Positions 46,472 through 58,221 of a stretch of DNA of 64,000 bases are shown here, piece by piece. The DNA lies in NCBI GenBank assembly GCA_002245135.1, contig NGBS01000010.1, positions 62,001-126,000 of the forward strand, read 5' to 3'. How positions within the stretch are numbered: position 1 is the first letter of the stretch; each line of letters begins with the position of its first letter. This stretch comes from Proteromonas lacertae (lineage: Eukaryota > Sar > Bigyra > Opalinata > Proteromonadidae). A program made the translations under genes and the position numbers. The notes beneath the pieces were generated by a model. That model searched no databases, was not told where the DNA came from, and worked only from the letters and a program-made list of their open reading frames with translations.

Positions 46472-49400
46472 TTAATTGCTTAATTTATAAAGTAACTCAT
46501 CAGAGCATTCGCAGGGTGTTTTCAATACTATTTCATAAACACATGTGGTTGGTTCTCGGAACTGATTCTATTTTATCTTCAGATCCACATTCTAAAATCA
46601 CTCTATTTATTATAATTATGATAATATAATCTTATATACTTTGCTTTTCTCTTTTTATCATTTGGACATTTCTCTCCATTTGTGAAAAACATCATTCTCT
46701 TCTTCTTAGACCATCTTTTAAAATGACCAATTAGAATATCATTTTGATAAACAGCGTTGAGAGATATGAATTTATAAGTATAACCATCAACAACATTAGA
46801 AATTGTTTCATTTGTTATTGACAAATAAACATCATTCTCATGAGATGAGTTTGAATTTAATGAATCAATTTCAGATTGTATAGTCTCAATAGTTGATAAT
46901 GTTTTATTCTGAACAGATTTAATATCTTCTCTAATTGCAGTTATGACTGAATAATCTGTTAAAAATGAATTTCTATCTAACTGCGGATGATAATAATGGA
47001 TAAATCTAACAGGAGTGTGATAGACAATTGATAAGAAATTGTTATTACTAACAGAGTTTGTAGTTGAAGAAACAAAACTATTAAATAAGATAATAATAAT
47101 AATAATATATATATATATATATATGTATTAATACTTAACTATAGATCTAGGTAATATCAATTTCACAACAAAAGTGAAAATAATTATAATACAATGAAAA
47201 ATGAAAGATATAATATCAGTAATAGGAGTTGGAATGAAAGAAATTAGTTTAAAAATTCCATGAAAAATTAGTGTAATTGGGCTGAGAATTAAACCTATAA
47301 TATGAGCAATAGTTATATAATATTTCTCAGTGAATAAATTACTATTTCCATCAATAATATCACCTATTACCTTGGATAATATTGAAGGTCTTGAATTAAT
47401 ATCATAATGAGTAGAATTTCTTTCGATTTTATCTAAAAACGAATAAAATTCATATCTCGTCTCATTTACTATAACAACACCATCTTTATATGATTCTCTT
47501 ATTTCCTATTTTAATAATAATAATAATAATAAAATATGATAAAATACAGTGAAATTAATATAATCATTACCATAATTTCTCTTCTTCAAAAACATTTGCC
47601 AATTTTCACCAACTTTATAATCATAATACTTTAAATCAATATCTTCGAGGATGTGAAATACCTTCAGGATTATTCATCATTTCACTTTCTTCTTCAGCTT
47701 TCTGCTTATCATAAACATCAACAGCTTTATCATTATTTTCACCACTACTGTTATTCTCATTATTCTTATCATCATCATTGCTTGTTATTGTTAATATATT
47801 TATGATTTTCATCTGGTGGAATATAATCTGGATCATTTGGATCAGCATATTTATAATAATCTTCATCATATTCTGGATCACCCATATATCTATCACTAGA
47901 AGGTTGATAATCATCTATTTCTCCTTGATTTCCTACATTACTACTGTCATGTGGCTGAACTGCAGTTTCATCACGGTGTTCTTCATATTCATCACTATTT
48001 CCATTACTCTCATCATTGTTATTGTCATTAGTATTGTCTTTATAATTACCATCTTCATCATATTCTGGCTCTTTATTATTATTCTCAACTCTATCTGGAA
48101 TTCCTTCTTGTTTTTCTTTCAATTTTTGATTTGTTTCATCATATGTGTGTGTTGTTGTATGATCTATTAATGATTCATCTTCTAAATATTCTTCAACAAC
48201 TACTACTCTAGGTGAGTGATAAACTGGAGGTATAAACTCATGAGGTGGAATGTAAAACTGTTTGGGTTTGGGTGGTGCAAATATCTTACGTTTTGGTTCT
48301 TTCTTCTCTTCTATCCATACTTCTGGTTGTAACTTCATTTCTTCATTTTTTGTTTCTTCATTGTTTTTATCTTCTTTCTTTTCTTCCTCGTGTTTTTCTT
48401 CTCCTTCTTCTACTTGTTTTTCTATTTCTTTTTCTTCTTCTATTACACCTTCATTATCATTATCACTATTCTCATTCTCAACATTGTATTTATCAACTTC
48501 AAAATCATCATCATAAGGAATGTCAAATTCATCTTCCATTAATATAGCTCTCTGTCTTTTCTCATTAACATCATTTTCATCTTCATTTACTTCTTCACTT
48601 TCTTTCTCTGTCATTATTGCTCGTTGTCTTTCATTTCCTTCTTCATTTACTTCTTCATTATTTTCTTCACTTTCTTTCTCTGTCATTATTGCTCGTTGTC
48701 TTTCATTTCCTTCTTCATTTACTTCTTCATTATTTTCTTCACTTTCTTTCTCTGTCATTATTGCTTGTTGTCTTTCATTTCCTTCTTCATTTACTTCTTC
48801 ACTTTCTTTCTCTGTCATTATTGCTTGTTGTCTTTCATTTCCTTCTTCATTTACTTCTTCACTTTCTTTCTCTGTCATTATTGCTCGTTGTCTTTCATTT
48901 CCTTCTTCATTTACTTCTTCACTTTCTTTCTCTGTCATTATTGCTCGTTGTCTTTCATTTTCATCTTCATTATTTTGATTATTAATATCATTTGTATAAC
49001 TCTCCATATCATTATTATTTATTCCACTATCTACATTCAATGTTGACAATCCATTAACCTCATTATTATTATTATTATTATTATTAACATCTACACTAAT
49101 TTCATTAGTATAATATTCAGTAAAAATTGATTGAATTGCATTGTTATATCTCCAATAATCCTGATATATACTGATTTTAGATTGAATACTTTCTATCCTC
49201 TTTGAAAATCGATTTATATCTTCCAGAAAGTCTCTATATTGTGAAATTGATGATAATTTTTGCTTTTTTACTTGTTCCAATTGTCCAACTCGTATTTTGT
49301 ATATTCTATTGCCTTCTCTGCATGTTTCTAATTCTTCTTTCCTTCTGTCAATTTCTTCTTGATATATTTCACTGCATGTATTATTGCATTTTATTACACC

Positions 49401-49724
49401 ATTAAATTCATCAGAACCATCACAACAATCACAAAGCTATGAATTAAATGTAGTGATATATACTCCATCATTAACCCTCGTAGAATATATAGTTGTTTGG
49501 ATATATCCTTCATTTTTGCAAGTAAAGTTAGTCTGGAACATGGAACAAGCATCAGTCAAATACTCATCCGCTCCATTACCTAAACAATCACAATATCCAT
49601 CATTAATCATATTATTTTCTATATTTACTTGCTGGCCATACTCATTCAAACAAACCACATTAGAAGACTTTTCAGCATAAACTACTATAACAGCTATAAA
49701 AATAAATGTTTGACAAATATACAT
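46472..49724 (-). CDS. PRKCSH: Glucosidase II beta subunit (PRKCSH) with repeat tract and hydrophobic insert
   Basis: ER protein that with the alpha subunit trims glucose from N-glycans and binds mannose through its MRH domain. After a signal peptide (MYICQTFIFIAVIVVYA) come two LDLRa-like modules (MINDGYCDCLGNGADEY; RVNDGV, then LCDCCDGSDEF) and a coiled coil. A very long Glu-rich tract includes six near-identical copies of ERQRAIMTEKESEEVNEEGN. The C-terminal MRH domain reads YTYKFISLNAVYQND, FTNGEKCPNDKKRKAKVILE and TTCVYEIVLKTPCEC. Unusual here is a hydrophobic region at 47150-47340 (IIGLILSPITLIFHGIFKL), and no HDEL-type end is present (it ends YKLSN). The frame steps +1 near 47780 and 46558, and near 47645 unless a 19-base intron is used. 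The start at 49724 avoids overlap with the divergent EF-hand gene. Confidence 0.85.
48590..48975 (-). repeat. 60/72-base coding minisatellite (six copies plus one degenerate)
   Basis: Tandem units of 60 bases, two of them lengthened by a 12-base NNEE insert, coding for ERQRAIMTEKESEEVNEEGN. Copies differ only by R/Q at one place and by the insert. A degenerate seventh copy reads EKRQRAILMEDEF. Near-identity at base level means recent expansion. The repeats lie in the acidic middle of glucosidase II beta. Confidence 0.92.
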
Positions 49725-49857
49725 ATGAATATTAAAAACATCAAAACCAACTTCTTCATTTGAAAAAGGGAAAAATTCAAAATGAATTGAAGTGGCAAGC
49801 TTTGCTTGAAGATAAGACGTTTTTTTTGATCTTGAACAATAGCAAAGGATTGTCAAG

Positions 49858-50376
49858 ATGCCATTAACACAACAAGAAATGGATGCAGCTATACAATCGT
49901 TTATGGAGTATGATAAGGATCGTAGTGGTACAATTGATATGTGGGAATTGAAAGATGTACTTTGGGGTATTATAATTGTAATATATTTTATAGCTATGGG
50001 TCAACAACCTACTGAAGAGGAGCTATTCCAGATGATTGCAGAAGTTGATGATAATATGAGTGGAGCTATTGATTTCAGTGAATTTTTAAAAGTTGTAGAA
50101 AATCAGAAAGAAAGAGCAGAAGCATTAGGTGATGAAAATGATACTAGTATATTTTTCTTTTTTTATAACATATGTATAATAGTTGATGCATTTGTCGCTT
50201 GCGGAGGTAATGCAGATAAAACAGGTGTTGTTAGCAAAGACTTACTTAAGAAGATTATTGTGAATGATTTTGGAATGACTTTTGATGTTGATGCATTATT
50301 TGAGAATATTGACACTTCTGAGACAGGAGGAATTGAATATAATGATTTTAAGAAAATAATGAACCCAAATTCCTAA
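49858..50376 (+). CDS. DC3-like EF-hand protein, paralogue 1
   Basis: Calmodulin-related protein of about 150 residues. The combination KDRSGTIDMWELKDVL, PTEEELFQMIAEVDDNMSGA, IDFSEFLKVVENQKERAEAL and DAFVACGGNADKTG is characteristic of the outer-dynein-arm docking subunit DC3 of flagellated algae and of related proteins in zoosporic fungi and ciliates. EF-hands 1 and 2 have good loops (DKDRSGTIDMWE, DDNMSGAIDFSE). The third and fourth are degenerate here (NADKTGVVSKDL, DTSETGGIEYND). Introns near 49966-49994 and 50147-50183 keep frame. It starts 133 bases from the divergent glucosidase gene. A dynein-docking role is inferred from family. Confidence 0.82.
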   Translation: MPLTQQEMDAAIQSFMEYDKDRSGTIDMWELKDVLWGIIIVIYFIAMGQQPTEEELFQMIAEVDDNMSGAIDFSEFLKVVENQKERAEALGDENDTSIFFFFYNICIIVDAFVACGGNADKTGVVSKDLLKKIIVNDFGMTFDVDALFENIDTSETGGIEYNDFKKIMNPNS

Positions 50377-50763
50377 AGTTGATATAAATAGATAAATTAA
50401 TATTTAACATATAATCATATCAGGCATGGTAGTTAATTGTTGTATTATTGTTTTTATTGGATTACTCTGTTAGGTTAATTTTTCTCAATTATCATGGGAT
50501 GAGTTAAATATGTGAAAAAACGATGAAAATGAGATATATTATACAGAAATTAATTGTCATAATAAGAAAGAGAAAAAATAGAACATGAAATTTGTGTTTT
50601 ACTAATCTCAAATATGGAAAGCTTTTCATAATGTATAATGGAATAGTAACTGACATACTAGAATTAGTAAAACAACTGTTTTTATACAATTTTTAAGAAG
50701 CTTGAGATAGTTTGAAATCGTTTTTTAAATTTTTTTCTTCACATAACTAACATATATTAAAGA
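50377..50763. other. Spacer between EF-hand paralogues
   Basis: Spacer between the two head-to-tail EF-hand genes. No similarity to the upstream promoter and no ORF can be supported. Confidence 0.4.
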
Positions 50764-51278
50764 ATGACATTAACGCAAGCTGAAATTGATGCTGCTAGAG
50801 ACTCATTTTTAGCTTTTGATAAAGACAGAAGTGGAACAATCGATATGTGGGAATTGAAACAGGTTTTAGAAGGTATTAATTAGTTTTTTATTGTACAATT
50901 TAAATAGCTATGGGACAAAAACCAACTGAAGAAGAGTTATTTCAAATGATAGCTGAAGTTGATGACAACATGAGTGGAGCTATTGATTTTAGTGAATTTT
51001 TACAAGTGATAGAGAATCAAAAGGAGAGAGCTGCTGCATTTGGAGATGAGAGTGATACAAGTATATATATTTTTGTTAATTTAAACATAGTTGATGCATT
51101 TGTTGCTTGTGGAGGAAATCCAGATAAGAGTGGTCATGTATCAAGAGATACGCTAGTGAAAATTATCAAAAATGACTTTGGTTTAACAATTAACATAGAA
51201 AAACTAATAAATGAGGTAGATTCAGATGGTAGTGGAGAAATCGAATATGATGAGTTTAAGCAGTTAATGAGTATTTAG
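50764..51278 (+). CDS. DC3-like EF-hand protein, paralogue 2
   Basis: Close paralogue of the preceding gene, in direct tandem, with the same intron positions (near 50876-50907 and 51060-51089). It reads KDRSGTIDMWELKQVL, GQKPTEEELFQMIAEVDDNM, FLQVIENQKERAAAFGDESD, DAFVACGGNPDKSGHVSRD and DFGLTINIEKLINEVDSDGS. Unlike paralogue 1, the fourth EF loop is canonical (DSDGSGEIEYDE) and the third is closer to canonical, so this copy probably keeps the ancestral calcium behaviour. Conserved intron sites show duplication after the introns arose. The inferred role is axonemal dynein docking or calcium sensing. Confidence 0.85.
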
Positions 51279-51447
51279 AATAGATGAATTTTATATGTAT
51301 TTGATTTTAAAAATCAAAATTAGATAATAGTTTGTCTTTACATTAATATAAATATAAATTTCCTTTATATATATGCTTATGGTTTATTAGAGAGATATAT
51401 AACAAACATTATTCATAATATAACAAAATAAACATAAATTGAGTAAT

Positions 51448-52892
51448 TTAAGGATTTATTTCATCTCCTTTATCATCTATAAATATAATATAACAAATAT
51501 ATATACTATCATGATCATCCTCATAAAATTCACTCTCATTTCTAATCTTTTCATCTAATCCATCACTATTATCAACTCTCTTATCAATATTAGCATCACT
51601 ACTTATATCTTTATCTTCACTTAAATCTCGCCAATCAGGAGGAACATTCTGGAATGATACACTTGGACTATTCTCCATATCTCTCAAATTTTCAAATATT
51701 TCGATTTTCTTCTTTTCTAATTCTTTAGGATCATTCTTATTCTGTTTATGAGGATCAGGAGTTAAATGTAATTCATATTTAGGTTGATACCATTCAATAA
51801 ACTCATTATAAGGAATATTATTGTTCAAAGTCTCATTTAATATAATTGAAGTTTCATAACACCAACATCTACTCACATTCTTCATTGTATAACCTCCTCC
51901 ACCTAATACTAACATAGGAATATTGAATTTCCTAACAAAGTTAACACAATTGCCATGTCCTCTCAATGACATATTAAAACATCCTAATCTATCACCTGTT
52001 ATACTATCAGCACCACACTGTAATATTATAGCACCTGGTTGGAAATGAGTTATACAATGTTCGATTACTGGCTCAAATATTGATTTATAACTGTCATCAG
52101 TTATACCATCATCCAATGGCACATTCACTGCATATTTTTTACCTTTTCCTACACCAATTTCATCAATTCTTCCAGTTCCAGGGAAGAAATCACCATATTT
52201 ATGAAATGAAACTGTCATTACTCTGTTATTTGTATAAAATGCCTCTTCTACTCCATCTCCATGATGAATGTCGATATCTATATACATTACTCTTGCATGA
52301 TACTTCAGTAATTCTAATATTGCAATAACAATATCATTAATATAACAAAACCCACTTGCTTCTGTTTTCTTTGCATGATGCAAACCGCCTGACCAATTTA
52401 TACAGATATCATTCAATCCATGATTTAAACGAATTGCTGCATCAATTGAAGCACCTGTATATTTTTGACAAAATGTGTACATTCCATCAAACACTGGATT
52501 ATCGGTTCTATCACCAATTGAAACTATATTCATAATAAAAATTAAAAAGTATTAATATTAATATTTATACATTTATGCATTTGACTTGTAATAGATGTCG
52601 GCGGAAGAGAAGTCACTTTAGATAAAAAGTCAACATAATCATCACCATGAAAACGAGATAATTCTTCATATGATGCAACATGTGGTTTCTATATAGTTAA
52701 AATAATTAAAATAATACATAAACTTCCATTTTGTGATATAAGCCATAACTAACTAACAAATGATGAGCTAATTTTATTCTTTGTGGCTTCATTGGATGAT
52801 TTGGTCCATAATGATAATTTCCAATATCATCTGTAGATGAATAATCATAATAGAATCATACTTTGATAGAAATAAGCAACTCTATGCTTCAT
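51448..52892 (-). CDS. Class I histone deacetylase (RPD3/HDAC1-3 type)
   Basis: Zinc-dependent lysine deacetylase in nuclear corepressor complexes. A short first exon ([10 protein letters not shown]) and a 31-base intron lead into [18 protein letters not shown]. The catalytic region shows [20 protein letters not shown] (paired His), [17 protein letters not shown] (metal Asp and His), [40 protein letters not shown] (second metal Asp) and [19 protein letters not shown] (catalytic Tyr). The tail is acidic ([13 protein letters not shown] then [16 protein letters not shown]). Introns near 52504-52551, 52692-52720 and 51479-51508 keep frame. All catalytic residues are intact and the length is typical. 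Confidence 0.96.
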
Positions 52893-53072
52893 TTTTCTTT
52901 TACGGTTATCCAAAAGTTTGATTCACAATCTCCCCACATTTCTTTAATTTTCTTTAATTTTGTTAATGAGATGTTTTATTATAATAAAAACACAAACAAT
53001 ATATTAGATGATAATAATAATACGAATTAAAATTTAAAAATATTATAAAAAACGAAAGGAACTAGAAACTAG

Positions 53073-54638
53073 CTAGTTGCAAGCACAAAATAGTTCAACA
53101 TTAGCATCACTGCAAGAATATGATTCTGGTACATCTTTAAACAAAGAATACACTGAATTATCCAAAGCCTTTCCTTCATTCAACTTCACAATCTCTTTAA
53201 GCATTTCATGGAATTGATAATGAGTTGTAAATCTATTCTGATTTCTTCTCATGCTATTATAAATGGCAGGATATTGTTGAGCAAAAGATTTAGGTGTAAT
53301 AATAATCATAGCAGGAAGGGCTCTGTCATTTTTACCATATTCAGTATTATAGAATGGTCCATAATGAATACCATGATCGCCGAATATTACAGTAATAGAA
53401 TGTTTCATTACATTGTTAATCTTCTTTAAATGTTCAGCAAAATCATGATCTACTCTTAACAGTGCTTCATGATATGGCTACCCAATGTAATAATAATAAT
53501 AATAATAATATACATCATGAGTTTCACTAAATATATTTAACGAAAAGAACAACTGTTCATTCTCATCATAATACTTTAATGCTTCTTGTTGATAGTTCAA
53601 ATAATGTTCATGCATTTGTAAATTACCAATACATCTAGGATCAGGACCAACTGCAGCTTTACTATATAAATTAACAATAATATAATATAATATATATATA
53701 TATATATATATATAATACTAGTACATATCAGGATGACATCCCAATGAGAATTCATGATCACATCCAATATGTTTAACATGTGGATGATGATATCCTAAAT
53801 CTCTATCACAAAATTGTTGTAATAATATTGTCTTATAATGATGATCATTGTATATCTTATTAGGTAATTCTTTATAGTATTTATTATTTGTATCATTATT
53901 AGCCGTTGTTTCATTTATTCCATAAAATATTGGTAAATAATTGGGAATAGAATTATGGCCTATTGTGTGATATCTATAGAATTCGAATATATCAAATTCA
54001 TTATCTATTGTATTTAAATAATTGATTGTTTCAACCATCTGTTCACTTAGTTGTGATCTTGAACAGCCATCTAATAGATAGAGATTTACACTGTACTGAT
54101 TTGGTTTTCTTTTCCTTGCATTTAGCGATGTTGGTATGAACTTTAAGTATAATGTTTCTTTTTTATTTGAATCTATCACTGATATGTGTTCATATTGAAT
54201 TTTTGTTTTTTCACCTGCTTTTAGTGAGGCAATGTGCTGATTTTTCTCTTTTGATTGGTTGTGAAACATATAAGTGTTAACAAAAGTTATACTTACATCA
54301 TTTATTGCTTTTACTTCATCACCTTCTAATATGATTGATTCGACCACTTTTTTACAGCCGCCATTATGTTTTTTAGGGTAAGGGATGGGAGTTATACTGC
54401 AATTAAGCTGACAAACATTTGGAATAGGGTAGTAATAGGAATTCTTTAGCTTACTTGTGCATAGCTTACCTTGCAGAACAGGTTGTACACTATAGGATGG
54501 TTCTTCTACTTCAGTATGCCTTAATCCTCTATTTTTGTATAACAAGGATGGATAAAGGGTTAAGGCGATTAAAATGATTGTGGATAAACAACATACTCCT
54601 GTAAATAGTTTGCAATAGTTATTATTTAACGAAGTCAT
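53073..54638 (-). CDS. DUF229 (sulfatase-superfamily) type II membrane protein
   Basis: A short cytosolic N-terminus and a single span (LFTGVCCLSTIILIALTLYP) make it a probable type II protein with a luminal or extracellular domain. The body matches DUF229, an alkaline-phosphatase/sulfatase-fold family expanded in nematodes and insects: SVNLYLLDGCSRSQL, FEFYRYHTIGHNSIPNYLPI, HHYKTILLQQFCDRDLGYHH, ALKYYDENEQLFFSLNIFSE and TVIFGDHGIHYGPFYNTEYG (metal-binding DHG). Introns of about 32-52 bases near 53480-53511 and 53661-53722 keep frame. I prefer ATG 54638 (MTSLNNNYCK) to one farther upstream because it places the span properly. Substrate unknown; an extracellular phospho- or sulfo-glycan is a guess. 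Confidence 0.82.
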
Positions 54639-54922
54639 TTTGTTTTTATGTGATTTGAAGAAAGTGTTTTTCTCGAAAACGAATAGTTTTTTGAGAATAT
54701 AATATTTTATTTCATCAATTAACATACTAGTATAATATTGCACAATGAATAACATTATATCATTATCTATCACTTTCTACTATCAGTATATCACTATTGC
54801 AAAATAGTAATTAAATTATGAAACTATTTTCTATTACAACAACACACTCATAACACATATTATTATAAGAACTTAAAAAAATATTATTTATTAACTATAT
54901 TGTAAGTTGTATCAACCATTAA

Positions 54923-55232
54923 TCAACTGGATTTTGGTGCAGATTCTGGTTTAGATGAATTTATTTCTGCTTCTTTTGGTTTGATCTATAATGAAATAAC
55001 ATATCTATACAGTATTTTCATCATCATATTTGCCGGGGTAATCAACATATTTTGGAAGTTGTTTTTCTTCATTTGGATTTGCTGGTGTTCTTAAACAGTG
55101 AAAAAATTCATGAAGATGATGAGGAATCTGTCCCCTTCTTCCACTAGTCCATATATCATCTATAAAGTTATCAAGTAAATAAGCACAACGATGTGGTTGT
55201 GGTTTGTGATATTCATACGGTTTTAAAGGCAT
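54923..55232 (-). CDS. Small protein of unknown function
   Basis: About 95 residues in two exons with a 25-base intron near 54989-55013. The main exon is well composed and does not look random: PHRCAYLLDNFIDDIWTSGR, RGQIPHHLHEFFHCLRTPAN and LPKYVDYPGKYDDENT; the tail is short and charged. There is no signal peptide. Mitochondrial or ciliary small proteins have such composition, but I do not recognise it. I chose ATG 55232 (MPLKPYEYHK) because the frame upstream is a lysine run beside a poly-T tract. Confidence 0.6.
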
Positions 55233-55296
55233 TTTCAAAAAACAAAAATAATAGAAATTAATTCGTTTCACATTCCATCCAAACATAGTTTGATAA

Positions 55297-55314
55297 TTTT
55301 TTTTTTTTTTTTTA
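55297..55314. repeat. Poly-T tract
   Basis: Uninterrupted run of about 18 T between the divergent starts of the small unknown gene and the coiled-coil gene. Such dA:dT tracts often exclude nucleosomes at promoters; that role is inference. Confidence 0.6.
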
Positions 55315-55369
55315 ATTCTTTCTTTCATCAAACGAATCTTTGGCTGTTATCACCACATAATTAATCTAA

Positions 55370-57960
55370 ATGATTAATGTTCCATCAAGGTATAATTAAA
55401 ATTATTTTTATTTATATAGAACACTTGGTCTTAAAGAATTTGTATGACTTATACTATTCTATATGCTTAGATTGATGATTCAAATTATTTGATTGACAAT
55501 CTACAGGATAGAGTTACTCAGACACTCAATTCTCAAAAATATCCCAACCTTACAGATAGTTTCAATTTAGAACTTCATCAAATACTAAATCCATTAAGAT
55601 CAATAGTACATAAAATAGAAACAGGATATAACAATGTTGACAAATTTTTGAAAATGAGAGAGGAATGTGATAAGACAATATCTCAATACATAGAAGTAGT
55701 ATCAAAAATACCAGAATTTGGTGAAGGTGCTGATGACATAATATTATTACAAAAGCACATCATTTCCAATCAAAGAAACCTAATAACCCAGTTATTAATC
55801 CCCAATTTTCCTGTAGACACTGTACCAGTGATTAATATAGACCAACCAAGAAGACCATCTATAGATTCAAGAAATAGGAGTAAATCAGTTGCTTCACATA
55901 TCTCATTTGACGAAGAAAGTGATCTTTTACCAATGAATCTGAAAATAGCGACAATGCTACAACAATATGAAGAAGATTTAATCGCTAATTTTGCTAGAGA
56001 ATTAGAAATAAGAAAAGAAGAGAATAGAATATTACATGAAGAATTAGATAAGAAATATCCAGTAGTAAAACCGATAGAGCCAAATGAAATATATAAAAAG
56101 AGAATAAATGAGTTGGAAATCATCATAGATCAGTTAAAAGTAGAGAATTTAGAGTTACAAAGTGATAGTAATTATTTATTAGTCAACGCAAATCATATAC
56201 TTATACCATTTGAAGAGAAGAATCGATTGAGTAATAATAATAATAATAATAATAATACTTTAGAACATTCCAATTATATATTATTTGACACATTAGAAAC
56301 TATAAAAAATGATTTATCAATAATTCATAAAGAATTAAATAGAATCATCAAAATGAAAAATAATTATATAACCAATATAGAATCGAATAAGTATGATGAA
56401 TATAATAAAACAATATCAGCTGTAAATGAACTAGCCAATAATAATAATAATGTAACAGATCCACTTATATCACCAAAAAGAAATAAAATATTGAGTGAAT
56501 CAATAAAGAAATGTTCAGAATTAATACGAAATGTAGGAGATATTACCAGTGATTATAAGAGGATGAAAGATAAAATAAAAGACGAAATGAGAGAAGAAAT
56601 GAAAGAGAAATATATGTTGATGAATAAACAGAAGACTATGCAATACAAGAAACTGGAAGAAGAGAATAACAGATTGAAAGAATTGTTGAAATTGAGAGAA
56701 AATGAACTAGAATTAGTAGAGAGAGAAAATGAGAGATTGAAAATGATGAAGGAAGATGTATTATCACATTTACTTAGACAGCTAAACAGTATAAATAATA
56801 GTCATAATAATAATAATAATAATAATGAAGATAATAATAATAATAGTGAGATAACGGATTATATGAATAGAAAATACAGTATAAAACGTAAAGAATGTCT
56901 ATTAAAAGATATAACCATTCAATATTTAAAGTCAATTATTAATAAACAAAAACAAGTATCAAATCTTTCCAATGTTCAAGTTGTATCACTAATACAGGAG
57001 TTTAATCAAATAAAAACTCAATATGAAGAGTTATTGTACAATGATATAAATGATAATAGTATTATAATGAATAATAAAAATTCATATTCAATGAATTTAT
57101 CCACAACACTTACACGTGGAAGAGTATTTTCACTGTCTTTTCCTCCATCTGCAGTAATGAATCATTCTTCTTTATCTCCATTTTCTCCTTCTCATTTGCA
57201 TAATAGCAATATCACTCCTTTATGTTTTCATAAATCATTAATCTTTGATAATAATAATTCTAATTTTTCATATAATAATGTTTCTACTCCTCATAGTTGT
57301 AGAAGTACTGCAAGTAGTTGTAGTAATATAAGTGACAGTATTAATTCTTCATCAACTCCTCCATTATCACCATCTGTTCCTACAATATATACGAAATGGT
57401 CTAAAAAGATAAGTGAATTGGAGGATTTGCTAGAAGATAAAAACGAGGAGATAAATGATTTACAATTAATAATAGTAAAGAATCAGAATAGAATAAATGA
57501 ATTAGAGATAGAATATAAAAATAAAGAGATTATATCAATTAATCTACAGAATCAGTTGAATCATATGATAGATAATGAAAATAAACATAATACAATGAAA
57601 TACAACTTAGGAATTATACATTATGATAGGATTGATATAGAATGCAAACATTTTACACTTTCTTCAATAATATTGGATGAGAGTAAGATAAATGATAAAA
57701 ATGAAGATGAAGATGATCAGTCCACTGTATATACACATGAATCTGAAAGATATAAAGAAGATTTGGATGCAAAAGTGTATAGTGTTATTTCCATATTATC
57801 AAATAAACATTCTGATTATGTTCAATTGAATGATTTTGAATTGAGAAGAATAATGGATATTTTAAAGAATGGTGAGTATGACATTTGTATATATGAATAT
57901 TTTATGAGGAAACTGTTTGTATTGGCTGTGAGTTTGTTTTTGATGGTAATTTATATATAA
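55370..57960 (+). CDS. Large coiled-coil protein, not recognised
   Basis: About 840 residues. Two tiny first exons (MINVPS, then TLGLKEF) are joined by 30- and 29-base introns to one 2.4 kb exon. Heptad-rich helices cover about residues 180-260, 400-490 and 660-730 (YKKRINELEIIIDQLKVENL, KKLEEENNRLKELLKLREN, WSKKISELEDLLEDKNEEIN), separated by Asn runs and a Ser/Pro-rich linker with many SP sites (PPLSPSVPTIYT). The end is hydrophobic (LFVLAVSLFLMVIYI) and may be a tail anchor or an artefact of an unrecognised last intron. Centrosomal, spindle-pole or golgin-like roles are all possible. Confidence 0.65.
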
Positions 57961-58221
57961 TTTGTAGATATATATATATATATAGATAGATAGATATTTA
58001 AGTGTTAAATATATTTTTTCATGTGTTGTTTGTAATGGATGGATGAAAGAGAAAGTATTTTATAATATAATACATAAATTTCATCAAATTATTTTATATA
58101 ATTTCTTTTCTCCTCTTTCAGGTAATTATTTCTACAGCTGAATATATACTATTCATTATCTTTGTATAATCTTCTTCTTCTAATTTAATGGTATAATCAA
58201 ACACATCAAAATCATTTTTAA

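Noticed and set aside
48590-48975. CRISPR-like array
   Set aside because: Units are contiguous, coding and without spacers; it is a protein-coding minisatellite.
48520-49046. Plus-strand ORFs of 122-152 codons over the glucosidase repeat
   Set aside because: Shadow frames of the minus-strand minisatellite with Ser/Phe/Leu-only composition; no gene.
52500-52892. Frame break at the start of the histone deacetylase
   Set aside because: A 31-base intron after [10 protein letters not shown] explains it and restores DIGNYHYGP.
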